Part shown: piece after piece, positions 44,642-54,582 of the stretch
Numbering within the stretch: the stretch's first letter is position 1
How the letters are laid out: each line of letters opens with the position of its first letter
Assembly: GCF_000193495.2 (NCBI RefSeq)
Contig: NZ_AP023410.1
Coordinates: 620,001-684,000 of the forward strand
Direction of reading: 5' to 3'
Length of the DNA: 64,000 nucleotides
Origin: Acetobacter aceti NBRC 14818
GTDB taxonomy: Bacteria; Pseudomonadota; Alphaproteobacteria; Acetobacterales; Acetobacteraceae
The notes under the pieces: model-generated
Seen by the model: the letters and a program-made list of their open reading frames with translations, nothing else
What the model was told of the DNA's origin: nothing
The model's database searches: none
Position numbers and translations under genes: made by a program

Positions 44642-47262
44642 GTCAGGGCCCCATCCATATCGATGGCAGTCTCATTTCCGATGCCGACAAGCCGGGGCGA
44701 ATTGAGGACGGAGAAATAGCTTCGGCCTATCCGCTCGGAAAGCTGCAGAACGGCTGCCTGCATATCTTTCAGAGCCAGAGGCAGCGCAGCAGTGGCTGCA
44801 TCCTGGCTGGAAGCGGAGACAACCGAAGCCACCATCTCGGCCAGTGTTGTGCGGATGTTTTCTGCCATATCCGCCAACTCATAGGACGCGGATCGCTGTG
44901 CTTCAGGCACGAAAGGACTGTCCGAGGCCAGTCCGGCCAGAGAGTCACGCAGGGCAGCGAGTTGATAGGCCGCGCCACGCGGATTGTCTTCATCAAGCAG
45001 AAGGAGATCCAGCACGGGCGCAGGCTGAACCACTCCGAAATAGCGGGAGCGGTAGGTAATCACACTATCGCAGAGCTGCAGCATCAGACGCAGCGCAGCT
45101 TCCATACGCCCACGCTGATACACATCCGGCTGCTCAAGAACGCCGGAGCAGATGAGAAGCACGGAAGACACACGCTCAATCCTTCGTCCCAGATCGAGAA
45201 ACTGACGCCCGCCGGACAGAACCATGCTTTCCGCAGCGAATCCGGACAAGGTGGCAGAATACAGCAGCAACTCACTCGTGAGTCCCGAAAGCTGATCCAG
45301 CATGCGGGCTGGATCAGAACGACGAGGACGCTGGTCGATCATTTTGAGGATCTCGCCTCCCCGGTGGGAGATGAAATCACGGACGTCCTGGGTCAGCCTG
45401 TCAACCAGTTCCGGCACAAGGCGTATGATCTTTCTCAGCACACGGGCAAAGAAACCATCAGAACCCCCAATGGCGAACAGTCCGCGGACCGTCCCCGCAT
45501 AGCCATAGGCTGCAACAGGCGCTTCCTGCACAAGTCCCATGGCGCGCATCTGCCGCATCAGAACAGCGATGTCCGCAAGTTCTCTCGGAGAAGGCTCCGT
45601 GCCGGACATATGCGTCATGATAACACGCAGGAGACGAGCGCCGCTTTCTATCTGCTCGAGGTAACGTCCCAGCCAGAAAAAATCGTCGGCAGCCCGGCTG
45701 GGCAGGTCGCCCTGCGACCGGCGGATGGCCAGAGGATAGGGAGCGGAAAATGATGTTTCCTGAAGAGAGAAATTCTCATCCACCATCACCCAGACATCCT
45801 TGGTGATCTGATTCTCTCCGATCGGACCGGCCGTAACAGCCTCTCCGGCATCAAACACACGGCACACACCGCCTGGCAGAACCGACCAGCCATTCTCATC
45901 CTGAATCGCAAACATGCGCAGAACGATGGGCCGGGGCACGATTTCCTTATCACCGACACAGGGGGACAGGGACGCCAGCGGTTCGCGACAGGCGATATAA
46001 CGCCACGGCTCCTTGCAGACCTTTTCCCACAGATTCTTGCGCTGCTTCTCATCCAGCGCTGCCAGTCGCTGGACCGGAAGCTCCTCCCCGATGGCGGACG
46101 CAACGGCCCAGTAGCCGGTTGTCTCCTGAGGAGACTGAGATCGTCCGAACAGAAGCTGCTCAAGAAAAATCTGATTATCCGGCTGCCCGAGCCAGAGACT
46201 GTCCACATTCTCCAGTCGGAGCGTTTCCCCGAAAAGCCGTGAGGCAATATCAGGCAGAAACGACTGCACACCGAGGGCTTCGACAAAGCCGGCCCGGGGG
46301 TCATTGATCAGCCTCACAGACCCGTTGCGCGCCGCATCGAGCAGGCCTGACACACCCGCCGATCCCGACGTCCCTTCCAGCTCAAGCGGATCAATCGAAT
46401 CGCCGTTCTGCCGGACAAGGAGAACATCGATCTTTCTCAGGCCACGGACAGTCTTGAGCCACAGGGCTCCTTCCCGAACAGTGAGATCACCCGCCTCTAC
46501 CAGCGTGCATCCCAGCTCCCGCGCAAGAATAACGTGCTCGCTCCAGAAAGGACTGGATGGTCCGGGGGTCAACAACGCCGGATTGGCTGTCTCACCAACG
46601 CCTGTCTTCTGAACGCTGTCCTGCCAGCACTCAAGAAAAGGACGGAGTCTCTGCAACGCCACGCCAGCAAACAGCTCGGGAATCGCCCGTGTCATCTGCC
46701 GGCGATTTTCCAGAGCGAGGCCAATCCCGTTGCCCTGTCGGACCCGGTCGGCCAGCACACGCCATTGTCCGTCGGCTTCCCGCACGAGATCCACGGCATA
46801 GGATGATATGAATTGATGTCCGACCGACCGAAGGGCATCCACCGTTCCGCAGCGCAGAAAGCCCTTGTTGGCCCATACCAGCGCTGGTGGCAGGAGGTGA
46901 TCGACCAGCACGTTCCGCTCGCCGTAAACGTCTCGCAAAAGCGCTTCCTGCAGACGGGCTCGCTGGATGATCCCTGCCTCCAGCGCACTGAACTCATCCG
47001 CCTTCAGTAACAACGGAATCGGGTCACACTGCGCTCCGATAAAATTGTTCCTCCCCTGATTGTCCAGCGTTTCTCCTGGACCGGAAAATGAGGAGGATGA
47101 CAGAGCCCCGGTCTGATCAGCCAAAGCCAATGCTATCTGCTGCTGCCGCGCCCGAAGTTCCTGATGCCCAAGATCAGAAATGGCGCTCAGAAGACGTCGC
47201 CACTGGGGGCGTACGCCTCCGTGACCATTCACCATCTCATCAATTGGAATCGCGCCGTTCAT
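44638..47262 (-). CDS. Fused circularly permuted ATP-grasp and alpha-E protein
   Basis: An 874-residue fusion. The N-terminal half (to about 480) is a CP_ATP-grasp enzyme: LLKADEFSALEAGIIQRARL, LLRDVYGERNVLVDHLLPPA, LVEAGDLTVREGALWLKTVR and LRMFAIQDENGWSVLPGGVC. The C-terminal half (about 520-860) is the alpha-E domain, starting with ADDFFWLGRYLEQIESGARL. It corresponds to the two separate proteins encoded at 15898-18473 but is only distantly similar. It probably makes an amide or peptide bond on an unknown substrate. It overlaps the transglutaminase gene downstream and lies 92 bp after the zinc peptidase gene. Confidence 0.92.
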   Translation of the reverse strand: MNGAIPIDEMVNGHGGVRPQWRRLLSAISDLGHQELRARQQQIALALADQTGALSSSSFSGPGETLDNQGRNNFIGAQCDPIPLLLKADEFSALEAGIIQRARLQEALLRDVYGERNVLVDHLLPPALVWANKGFLRCGTVDALRSVGHQFISSYAVDLVREADGQWRVLADRVRQGNGIGLALENRRQMTRAIPELFAGVALQRLRPFLECWQDSVQKTGVGETANPALLTPGPSSPFWSEHVILARELGCTLVEAGDLTVREGALWLKTVRGLRKIDVLLVRQNGDSIDPLELEGTSGSAGVSGLLDAARNGSVRLINDPRAGFVEALGVQSFLPDIASRLFGETLRLENVDSLWLGQPDNQIFLEQLLFGRSQSPQETTGYWAVASAIGEELPVQRLAALDEKQRKNLWEKVCKEPWRYIACREPLASLSPCVGDKEIVPRPIVLRMFAIQDENGWSVLPGGVCRVFDAGEAVTAGPIGENQITKDVWVMVDENFSLQETSFSAPYPLAIRRSQGDLPSRAADDFFWLGRYLEQIESGARLLRVIMTHMSGTEPSPRELADIAVLMRQMRAMGLVQEAPVAAYGYAGTVRGLFAIGGSDGFFARVLRKIIRLVPELVDRLTQDVRDFISHRGGEILKMIDQRPRRSDPARMLDQLSGLTSELLLYSATLSGFAAESMVLSGGRQFLDLGRRIERVSSVLLICSGVLEQPDVYQRGRMEAALRLMLQLCDSVITYRSRYFGVVQPAPVLDLLLLDEDNPRGAAYQLAALRDSLAGLASDSPFVPEAQRSASYELADMAENIRTTLAEMVASVVSASSQDAATAALPLALKDMQAAVLQLSERIGRSYFSVLNSPRLVGIGNETAIDMDGALT

Positions 47263-47354
47263 CCGATCGGTTCTAGGGTGTCACACTCTCCCCATGCAAT
47301 CCTGCAGTGAAGAATGGAGCAGGTTTCCTTCATGAAATCAGGCAAAACAAGGAC

Positions 47355-48449
47355 TTACTGTGGCGCAGGCGCAACGGGTACCAAAGGCAACCCATGCACA
47401 AGGTCATGCACGAAGCGCAGCTTTTCCGCGATGGTAGGGGTAATCACAAAAGGATACATATCTGGTTGCCCCATTGAACGATTCAGTGCGTTCACTGCCA
47501 GAGTCAGCGGAGGCCAGGCCACCAGCAACTCCTTGAAGCTGGTGGCAGCGTAGGTATCGAAGTTGAAGGCATGCGACAGGCTGCCATCCTTCGCCACAGT
47601 CGGACTTACAGCCACACCGAAGGCCACAGCCGTCTGAAGCGTGTCCACGATGTGCAGATAGTGCGCCCATGTCTCCGCGAAATCTTCCCACGGATGTGTT
47701 GTGGCATAGGAACTGACGTAATTCTCCTGCCAGCCAGCTGGTGGACCGTTCTCGTAATGCTGCTGAAGAGCCATTCCATAATCCTGCGTGTGATCGCCGA
47801 ACAGGGTGCGGCAGGCCTTTTCATTGCCCGCATCACGCACGAGAATGTTCCAGTAGAAATGCCCTACTTCATGTCGGAAATGCCCCAGCAGTGTGCGGTA
47901 ATACTCTTCCATTTTCACCCGCATTTTTTCACGCTCAGCATCATCCGCCTCACGCAAGGCAATGGTGATGATCCCTTCATCATGGCCTGTCATGACTTTC
48001 CCCTCCCCGTTTTCCGGGTCTTCAGGGAAATTGAACACCAATCCGCCTGTCGGGTTCTCGGCACGGGTGGGTATGGGAAGATTGAGCAGAAGCAGACTAT
48101 AAAACAGGCGATGTTTGGCCTGCTCCAGTCGCCGCCACAGCTCCTGATTTCCTGCCTTGGTCAGATCGGGAATGACGTGGTTATAACGACACGCCACGCA
48201 CAGTACATCTGCGCTCCCTTCAGGAACAAGCCAGTTGCAAACATCATATTCTGCGTTTGTACAGAGAAAACGGAGCGGTGCATCAACTCCATCCCCTATG
48301 GCAAGCCAGCCCTTGTCATCCGCAGCAGGTTCAAGCGCCAAAAGTCTGCTCGTTTCAGTACAGTAACCCAGCCTGTGACCGCAGCTTTCACAGTATGTAT
48401 TTTCAAAGAAAAGAACCTGACCGCAACTCTGGCAACTGAACAGCTTCAT
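47355..48449 (-). CDS. Zinc-ribbon metallopeptidase-like protein
   Basis: A 364-residue protein. The N terminus has zinc-ribbon cysteine pairs C6/C9, C20/C23 and, later, C84/C87. A zincin-type motif H193-E-V-G-H197 follows, with a downstream Glu in DFAETWAHYLH. No signal peptide is seen, so it is cytoplasmic. The family recurs beside transglutaminase/ATP-grasp genes in Alphaproteobacteria and may trim or mature the product; that is inference. I chose the ATG at 48449, where the zinc ribbon begins, and not the ATG at 48551. It precedes the ATP-grasp fusion on the same strand. Confidence 0.88.
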   Translation of the reverse strand: MKLFSCQSCGQVLFFENTYCESCGHRLGYCTETSRLLALEPAADDKGWLAIGDGVDAPLRFLCTNAEYDVCNWLVPEGSADVLCVACRYNHVIPDLTKAGNQELWRRLEQAKHRLFYSLLLLNLPIPTRAENPTGGLVFNFPEDPENGEGKVMTGHDEGIITIALREADDAEREKMRVKMEEYYRTLLGHFRHEVGHFYWNILVRDAGNEKACRTLFGDHTQDYGMALQQHYENGPPAGWQENYVSSYATTHPWEDFAETWAHYLHIVDTLQTAVAFGVAVSPTVAKDGSLSHAFNFDTYAATSFKELLVAWPPLTLAVNALNRSMGQPDMYPFVITPTIAEKLRFVHDLVHGLPLVPVAPAPQ

Positions 48450-48574
48450 GCTAGCCTGACTTTCATCCACATCGACAAGTCGATGAACGCACACAAGACA
48501 GTTTTGTTGCCAATTAGCGTTGGATAATTTGCCTTTCTCACATGACAACAAAAATTATCTTTGTAAGATTTTCG

Positions 48575-49993
48575 TCACTTGGTAAGCCTGAGGGAGGTGT
48601 CAGTAACGATTTTATTAAAAACAGATGAAAATGCCTGTTTTATTTCTGTGCCATCACTCGCTTCGAAATAGTAATCATCGCTTGTTGCACAATCCTGCAC
48701 GGCCGCCTGCATGGATCCGGCACCACTATCGGGCATAGACCCGAAATACTCAGTGAACCAGGAAGAGCTTTCATCGATATAATAAGGTGTCCAGACAGAA
48801 AAAATCTTTACATTCATATTTTTAAGAGTTGTACAGCCTGACCCGAAATCAGTTGTAACGTTTCGATATGCCAGCGAATTATTATTGACATATGTGTCGG
48901 AAGTACCGTCAGACAAAAACACTACATAGGTCGTCATCTTGTCTGCAGAAGAACCATCTCCAACATTTGTCAGATGGGACACAACGTAGTTCAGGGCATC
49001 TGCCGTTTTTGTATAACCACCGTTATAAACATCAAGTTCTGTTCCATACATACCTGTCGCCGTACTATTATGACTGTTGATATATGGGGTAGAATCTTCC
49101 GCATCCACAGAAGACAGGGCAGACGAAATCTCGGACTGGTCAGAAGTTGGCGCAAGAACCTGTTCTATCTGCGTTCCAAAAGTAATCATACTGATCAAAA
49201 AATGATTTGAGGCATTTTCTGACAAATCAGATATTTGCGAAGCGAGGTCGGACAACGCAGATTGCACATAGTCAATTTTCAGATCAAGTCCGTTGGTTTG
49301 TGCATAGGCACGCATATTGCAGGCGGGCAAAGTCTGGGAAGACCCTGTCTGCGTTGTACATTTTATTGATTTGATGCTGTCGTAATAACCATGAGTATCA
49401 TGGCAGGCAAAAGCGCAATGAGCTGGTGTATTGAGCAAGGCATTGATGACTTCCTGCGTGCCTCCGACTGTCATGGAGTTTGAAACATCCACAAGAAAGA
49501 CTATCTGCACATAGGTCTGCCCGGCTGTCACACTTGCGGTCGATGATACACTAACCACCCCGCTCATGGTCGGAAGCAAATTGGCCATAACGAACTTGGT
49601 TGCAGAACTCAGGCCTACTGTTACAGCACTGGAATAACCTCCGTTACTGCTATACGTTACAGTTGCAGTCGGAATATCCGACAATCCAGCACCAGCAGCA
49701 TTTGCATTCACTGTCGCCTGGGCAACAGTTTCAGCTACAGTCTGAGCATTGCTTTGGGCATTACTCCCTCCAGAAGCCAGACTTTCATTCGCGGCCTTCG
49801 CTGCCTTGAGCGCAGCTGCATCAGCAATACTTTGAAGTCGGGTTTTCGTATTGATGATTGCGCCCACGTTGATTGCGACGGACACCCCAATCATTATCGT
49901 AAACATGGCTGCTGCCGCAAGAATCGCGACACCACCTTGTCTCGCCTTGAGAAAAGAAATCTCACCCACCAAGAGTTTTTTTAAATAGGACAC
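48575..49993 (-). CDS. TadG-like VWA protein inside the ATP-grasp/transglutaminase cluster
   Basis: A 472-residue protein. A TadE/G-type N terminus (ARQGGVAILAAAAMFTIMIG, membrane segment about 20-42) is followed by an Ala/Ser-rich linker and a VWA domain with intact MIDAS (D169, S171, S173). Cysteines at 193, 197, 212, 225, 387 and 435 match, one for one, those of the paralogue at 6391-7890, including the C-x3-C-H at 193-198 and the CNMRAYA segment. The VWA part should face the periplasm. It sits between the DUF2126 protein and the zinc peptidase on the same strand, so a role with these enzymes is possible, as substrate or partner. It is AT-richer than its neighbours, which suggests a separate origin. 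Confidence 0.87.
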   Translation of the reverse strand: MSYLKKLLVGEISFLKARQGGVAILAAAAMFTIMIGVSVAINVGAIINTKTRLQSIADAAALKAAKAANESLASGGSNAQSNAQTVAETVAQATVNANAAGAGLSDIPTATVTYSSNGGYSSAVTVGLSSATKFVMANLLPTMSGVVSVSSTASVTAGQTYVQIVFLVDVSNSMTVGGTQEVINALLNTPAHCAFACHDTHGYYDSIKSIKCTTQTGSSQTLPACNMRAYAQTNGLDLKIDYVQSALSDLASQISDLSENASNHFLISMITFGTQIEQVLAPTSDQSEISSALSSVDAEDSTPYINSHNSTATGMYGTELDVYNGGYTKTADALNYVVSHLTNVGDGSSADKMTTYVVFLSDGTSDTYVNNNSLAYRNVTTDFGSGCTTLKNMNVKIFSVWTPYYIDESSSWFTEYFGSMPDSGAGSMQAAVQDCATSDDYYFEASDGTEIKQAFSSVFNKIVTDTSLRLTK

Positions 49994-50158
49994 AAGAAAG
50001 TCCTATATGAGCGATGTTTACAAAATATTTATTTCAAAAGACCTGCCTCTTCAAAGCAGCGAAGGCCACCCCAAAGGTGAATAACCGCTCTCTCAGGCCC
50101 CCAGAGAAAATATCAAGCCGACGGAACATCGGAAAACTGTTCCGCCGGGCATCTTTTC

Positions 50159-53100
50159 TCAGAATCTTCGGAGATCAAGCGTTCTTGGCTGCTCCATCGA
50201 CCGTTCCACATGTGGCTCCGTCATGGTCCCTGGCGTGTGACCAAACGGGAAGAAACGAATACGACGACGCGCTTCCGCCTCGTTGGCGTTGACGGGCCGT
50301 GTCTCATAATTCCGGCCGCCCGGATGCGTGACGTGGTAGGTCAACCCGCCGACACTACGACCGGTCCAAGTGTCATAGATATCGAACACCAGCGGTGATT
50401 CCACTCCGATAGTCGGATGCAGGGAACTGGGCGGATTCCACGCCTTGAACCTTATGCCGCCGACATATTCACCCTGCCGTTGTGTGCCAGTCAGCGGCAC
50501 GGCGCGTCCGTTACAGGCAAGAATGTAACGCTCGTCCACCCATCCGGAAACAAGAGCCTGCACACGTTCGACAGAACTATCAACATAACGCGCCGTGCCG
50601 CCCGCCGCAGGCTCCTCCGCAAGCGTGTTCCACGGTTCAAGCGCCGTGCGCAATTCCAGCGTCATGCCCAGTTCGGTGATGGAGCCGATTTCCGGGAAAC
50701 GGAACTGGAAGTGTGGCTCAAACCATTCCTTCTCAAGCGGTGCACCAAGCATCCGCAATTCGTCAATGGCGTCACCGAAGTCCTGCCTGACAAAATGCGG
50801 CAACATGAAATCATCATGCAGACGAGTTCCCCAGCGCACCAGACGCCGTTCGTAAGGCTTGCTCCAGAACGCCGCGATCGCCGCACGCATAAGCAGCACC
50901 TGCGCTGCCGACATACGGTGATGGGGCGGCATTTCGAACGCACGGTATTCCATCAGCCCGAGCCGGCCCGAACTGCTTTCCGGCGCATAGAGCTTATCGA
51001 TGCAGAACTCGGTACGGTGCGTATTGCCGGTGATATCCGCAAACAGATTGCGGAACAGCCGGTCCGTCAGCCAGGGAGGCGTGAACACTTCCCGATTGAC
51101 TTGGCGGAACGCGATTTCCAGTTCGTACAGAGCGTCCTGTCGCGCCTCGTCGATACGAGGATGTTGCGAACTCGGTCCAATGAACAGACCGCTGAACAGG
51201 TACGATAGCGATGGGTGGTTGTGCCAGAACCCGGCCAGCGACTTGAGCAGATCAGGCCGCCGCAGGAATGGACTGTCCTCGGCATTGGCCGCACCCATCA
51301 CCACATGATTGCCGCCACCCGTGCCGACGTGCCGCCCGTCGAGCATGAACTTTTCCGCAATCAGCCCGACATTGCGGGCTTCCTCATAAAGCTGGCGGCT
51401 ACGGGTCTCGTGCTCATCCCAGCTTGCCGCAGGATGCACATTGACCTCGATTACGCCCGGATCAGGAGTGATGGAGAAGGACAGCAGGCGCGGATCACGA
51501 GGCGGCGCATAGCCTTCCAGCACGACCTTGCGTCCAAACTCGGCAGCTGTTGCCTCAACTGCGGCGCAGAGATCCAGCCAGTCCTCCACGGCGTAAAGTG
51601 GCGGGAAGAAGACATGCAGGATGCCATCTCGGGACTCTACGGTCAGTGCTGTGCGAACGACATCCGGTTCCTCGCGATTGATCTCCAACAGATGTTCGCT
51701 GAGCGCCTTCTCGGTGCTGATCCGCCACGGCTTGCGCACAGGATAGGGCGGCAGCGCCGGAAGATCGGAAAGCTCGGCCATCGGACGTCCGGGAGGCGTT
51801 CCAGACCGGCTGATGAGGTCAGGCACAGCAGCGCCATAAACGTGCGAAGTGCGTCGCGCGAAAGCCGGATGAGGCGGCAGACGCGGATGTGGCGCAAAAG
51901 GATCAAGCGGGAAAGACTGATCGATATCGTCAATGTCTGCCCAGGGCAGGCTTTGCAGAGGCAGACGGAAGCCGATGGACGAATCACCGGGAACAAGGAA
52001 GATCGTATCGCCCCGCATGAACCAGCGGCCTGACTGCCAGCGGCGCACACCGTCCTGCACAACAACACGCAGCGGCAGGACTGAGCCGGATTCACGCGAC
52101 AGCCCACGACTGAAGACACGCGCCAGACGGTCCCGCTCCAGCGGGTCGTTCAGCTTGGAGCCTTCCGCCAGCACGTTGGCCGGGAGACGATGCTCTTTCC
52201 AGAGATAGTAATGAATGTCTTCGTATGCCGGTGTGACGAGCTCCGGATCGACCTGCAATTTGCTCGCCAGAGACTGGGCAAACCGCCGTGCGTCATGTTC
52301 CGTGGCGTTATCGGTGTCGTCGTCCGAGGCAAGGAGGTTGCGGTTCAGCCAGACCGGCTCTCCGTCGCGTCTCCAATATGTCGTTAGTGCCCAGCGGGGA
52401 AGCTGTTCGCCCGGATAATGCTTGCCGAACAGGGTCATATAGGTCGAACCGGGCGACCAGATCGACATCAGACGCCGAAGCAGACGATTAGCGTAGGCCC
52501 GTTTGGTCGGGCCAAGCGCCTCGATATTCCATTCGGGCGCATCCATGTCATCGGCAGCAATAAAGGTCGGCTCGCCACCCATTGTCAGGCGGACATCACC
52601 TTTTTCAAGCTGACGGTCGACCGCCTCACCTGCAGCGAGAATGGCTTCCCATGTCTGCTCGTCATACGGTTTGGTCGTGCGTGGCGTTTCAGCGAGACGC
52701 TCCACCCGCATCTCAAAGCCGAACTCCGTTTCGCACAGATCGACACCACCGGAAATTGGTGCTGCCGAACCGGGCTCAGGCGTTGCAGCGAGAGGAATAT
52801 GTCCCTCACCCGTCAGCATGCCGGACGTTGCGTCCAGACCAATCCAGCCCGCACCCGGGAGATAGACTTCGGCCCAGGCATGCAGGTCTGTGAAATCTTC
52901 AGTCGGCCCCGACGGACCCTCAAGAGGCTTCTCGTCCGCGACGAGCTGGATCAGGTATCCCGAGACAAAGCGTGCGGCATAACCAAGATTGCGAAGAAGC
53001 TGGACAAGCAGCCACGCGCTGTCACGGCAGGAACCCTTACCTTCCTCAAGCGTCTTTTCCGGAGACCAGACACCGGGCTCCATACGGACGATATAGCTGA

Positions 53101-53572
53101 TACGCTTCTGGACCGCCTGATTAAGCGCCACCAGCATATCAACAGTGCGTTGTTTTTCCTTGGGAATTTCAGAGATCAGCGCCTTGAGCAGAGAACCGGC
53201 CGGTTCCAGTTTTCTGTAGGGAGCCAGTTCCTGATCAAGGACATGATCATATGTAAACGGCCATTCTTCCGCTTCCGGCTCAAGAAAGAAGTCGAACGGA
53301 TTGATGGTCGCCATATCCGCGACAAGGTCAACGGTGACATCAAAATGCGTGACACGCTCAGGGAATACAACGCGCGCCTGCCAGTTGCCCGACGGATCCT
53401 GCATCCAGTTGGTAAAATGGGGCTTCGGTTCAATAGTCAGCGCGTAGGACAGAATGTTTGTCCTGGCGTGCGCCGCAGGTCTGAGGCGAATGACCTGAGG
53501 CCCCATCATAACAGGGCGGTCATAATGATACGTTGTCTTGTGAGTCAGCGCGACGTTCAGCGTCATCGTCAT
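50159..53572 (-). CDS. Large transglutaminase-DUF2126 protein
   Basis: An 1137-residue protein. The first 280 residues are a transglutaminase-like domain with triad C182 (EGKGSCRDSAW), H231 (FTDLHAWAEVYL) and D247 (IGLDATSGM). The remaining part is DUF2126, with SIWSPGSTYMTLFGKHYPGE and FMLDGRHVGTGGGNHVVMGA among its conserved stretches; published analyses relate this part to glutamine-synthetase/GCS-type ligases, which I recall but could not check. A protein joining amide hydrolysis/transfer with a ligase-like domain is unusual. No signal peptide. It is the first gene of the cluster, starting at 53572 after GGAAAG. Confidence 0.92.
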   Translation of the reverse strand: MTMTLNVALTHKTTYHYDRPVMMGPQVIRLRPAAHARTNILSYALTIEPKPHFTNWMQDPSGNWQARVVFPERVTHFDVTVDLVADMATINPFDFFLEPEAEEWPFTYDHVLDQELAPYRKLEPAGSLLKALISEIPKEKQRTVDMLVALNQAVQKRISYIVRMEPGVWSPEKTLEEGKGSCRDSAWLLVQLLRNLGYAARFVSGYLIQLVADEKPLEGPSGPTEDFTDLHAWAEVYLPGAGWIGLDATSGMLTGEGHIPLAATPEPGSAAPISGGVDLCETEFGFEMRVERLAETPRTTKPYDEQTWEAILAAGEAVDRQLEKGDVRLTMGGEPTFIAADDMDAPEWNIEALGPTKRAYANRLLRRLMSIWSPGSTYMTLFGKHYPGEQLPRWALTTYWRRDGEPVWLNRNLLASDDDTDNATEHDARRFAQSLASKLQVDPELVTPAYEDIHYYLWKEHRLPANVLAEGSKLNDPLERDRLARVFSRGLSRESGSVLPLRVVVQDGVRRWQSGRWFMRGDTIFLVPGDSSIGFRLPLQSLPWADIDDIDQSFPLDPFAPHPRLPPHPAFARRTSHVYGAAVPDLISRSGTPPGRPMAELSDLPALPPYPVRKPWRISTEKALSEHLLEINREEPDVVRTALTVESRDGILHVFFPPLYAVEDWLDLCAAVEATAAEFGRKVVLEGYAPPRDPRLLSFSITPDPGVIEVNVHPAASWDEHETRSRQLYEEARNVGLIAEKFMLDGRHVGTGGGNHVVMGAANAEDSPFLRRPDLLKSLAGFWHNHPSLSYLFSGLFIGPSSQHPRIDEARQDALYELEIAFRQVNREVFTPPWLTDRLFRNLFADITGNTHRTEFCIDKLYAPESSSGRLGLMEYRAFEMPPHHRMSAAQVLLMRAAIAAFWSKPYERRLVRWGTRLHDDFMLPHFVRQDFGDAIDELRMLGAPLEKEWFEPHFQFRFPEIGSITELGMTLELRTALEPWNTLAEEPAAGGTARYVDSSVERVQALVSGWVDERYILACNGRAVPLTGTQRQGEYVGGIRFKAWNPPSSLHPTIGVESPLVFDIYDTWTGRSVGGLTYHVTHPGGRNYETRPVNANEAEARRRIRFFPFGHTPGTMTEPHVERSMEQPRTLDLRRF

Positions 53573-53715
53573 CTTTCCAGATCGGTCCCTCAGGGATTAA
53601 ACTCCAGCTCTCGTCGCTTCGACAGCCCTTTTCGTTACGATTCTAAAAAAAATTAGTGATCTCTCCCGAAAGCGCCAACATTCTGGCGTGAACATCCCTG
53701 TCCAAAAGAGTCGAA

Positions 53716-54462
53716 ATGCCTCCTTCCTCTGACCGGTCTGAAAAGCCCGATAGTGTCGTTCACGATCTGCTGGGATGGCGCTGCGAGGAGCTCCGGCCCG
53801 ATGTCCGTGTGATTGTCAATGAGTCCGAGCCAGCCCTGACGCCGGATGTTGAACAGCGTGTTCAGACCATCTGGGACGACTCCCGAGCCCATCGCCCCAC
53901 GCTTTTTAACGGCCGTATCTTCTGCATGGAGAGAATCACTCCAGACTGTATTGAAGGATACTGGACGGAATACCGCCGGGCTCTGGCGCAAATGGCGGAC
54001 CCGACGATTTTCGGCGATATACCTCTGCATCAGTTGGCTGTTTGCGGCCTGCTCCGCTGCGCGAACGGTATCATTCTGGGCAGACGTCATCCTTCGTCCC
54101 TGTACCTTGGCGGCTTCTGGCAGTCACCGCCTGCGGGAACCGTTGAAATGCGGGAAGAAGGACAGCCTCTTTCGCTCACCGACCAGATTCTTGCGGAAGC
54201 AGAGGAGGAACTGGGGCTGACTTCGCAGGATGTCAGCACAGGTGCCCCTCGCCTCGCTGTCACCCATTCCAGAACCGCTATTGTCGATATCGGCATCCCG
54301 CTGATGACATCATTATCTTTTGCCGTCGTGAGAGAAAAATGGCTGTCAGGAGCCAACAGGGAATACGACCAGCTGACTGTGATTACCGATGATCAGATCG
54401 ACAACTGGCGCCAGCGGGGGGACGTTCTGCCCACGACACGGGCCTTGCTGCACACGACATGA
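53716..54462 (+). CDS. NUDIX-domain protein with altered NUDIX box
   Basis: A 248-residue protein. The C-terminal two-thirds has a Nudix fold (GLLRCANGIILGRRHPSSLY, FWQSPPAGTVEM) with a NUDIX-like box ending AEAEEELGL. The conserved Arg of REUxEE is Ala, while the Glu residues and the final GL are kept, so some activity may remain. The N-terminal 100 residues (DPTIFGDIPLHQLAV and before) are not from a family I know. It diverges from the DUF2126 gene across a 143-bp control region; a link with that cluster is possible but unproven. Confidence 0.75.
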   Translation: MPPSSDRSEKPDSVVHDLLGWRCEELRPDVRVIVNESEPALTPDVEQRVQTIWDDSRAHRPTLFNGRIFCMERITPDCIEGYWTEYRRALAQMADPTIFGDIPLHQLAVCGLLRCANGIILGRRHPSSLYLGGFWQSPPAGTVEMREEGQPLSLTDQILAEAEEELGLTSQDVSTGAPRLAVTHSRTAIVDIGIPLMTSLSFAVVREKWLSGANREYDQLTVITDDQIDNWRQRGDVLPTTRALLHTT

Positions 54463-54582
54463 TACCTTCTGTTACAGTTATGTTATTTTTTCATGTCTGG
54501 ATTACGATTTTCGTTTACCACGCAGTCCTGTGATGTTAGATTTGGCACAGAATTAAGCCCCAACGAAACTGGAGCCCGTGCC

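Noticed and set aside
44143..45753. Long plus-strand open frame of 536 codons
   Set aside because: It lies antisense to the transglutaminase and ATP-grasp/alpha-E genes, whose protein sequences are clearly conserved; the antisense translation shows low-complexity, His/Gln/Arg-rich text without domains.
52418..53656. Plus-strand open frame of 412 codons
   Set aside because: Antisense to the DUF2126/transglutaminase gene, with no recognisable domain.
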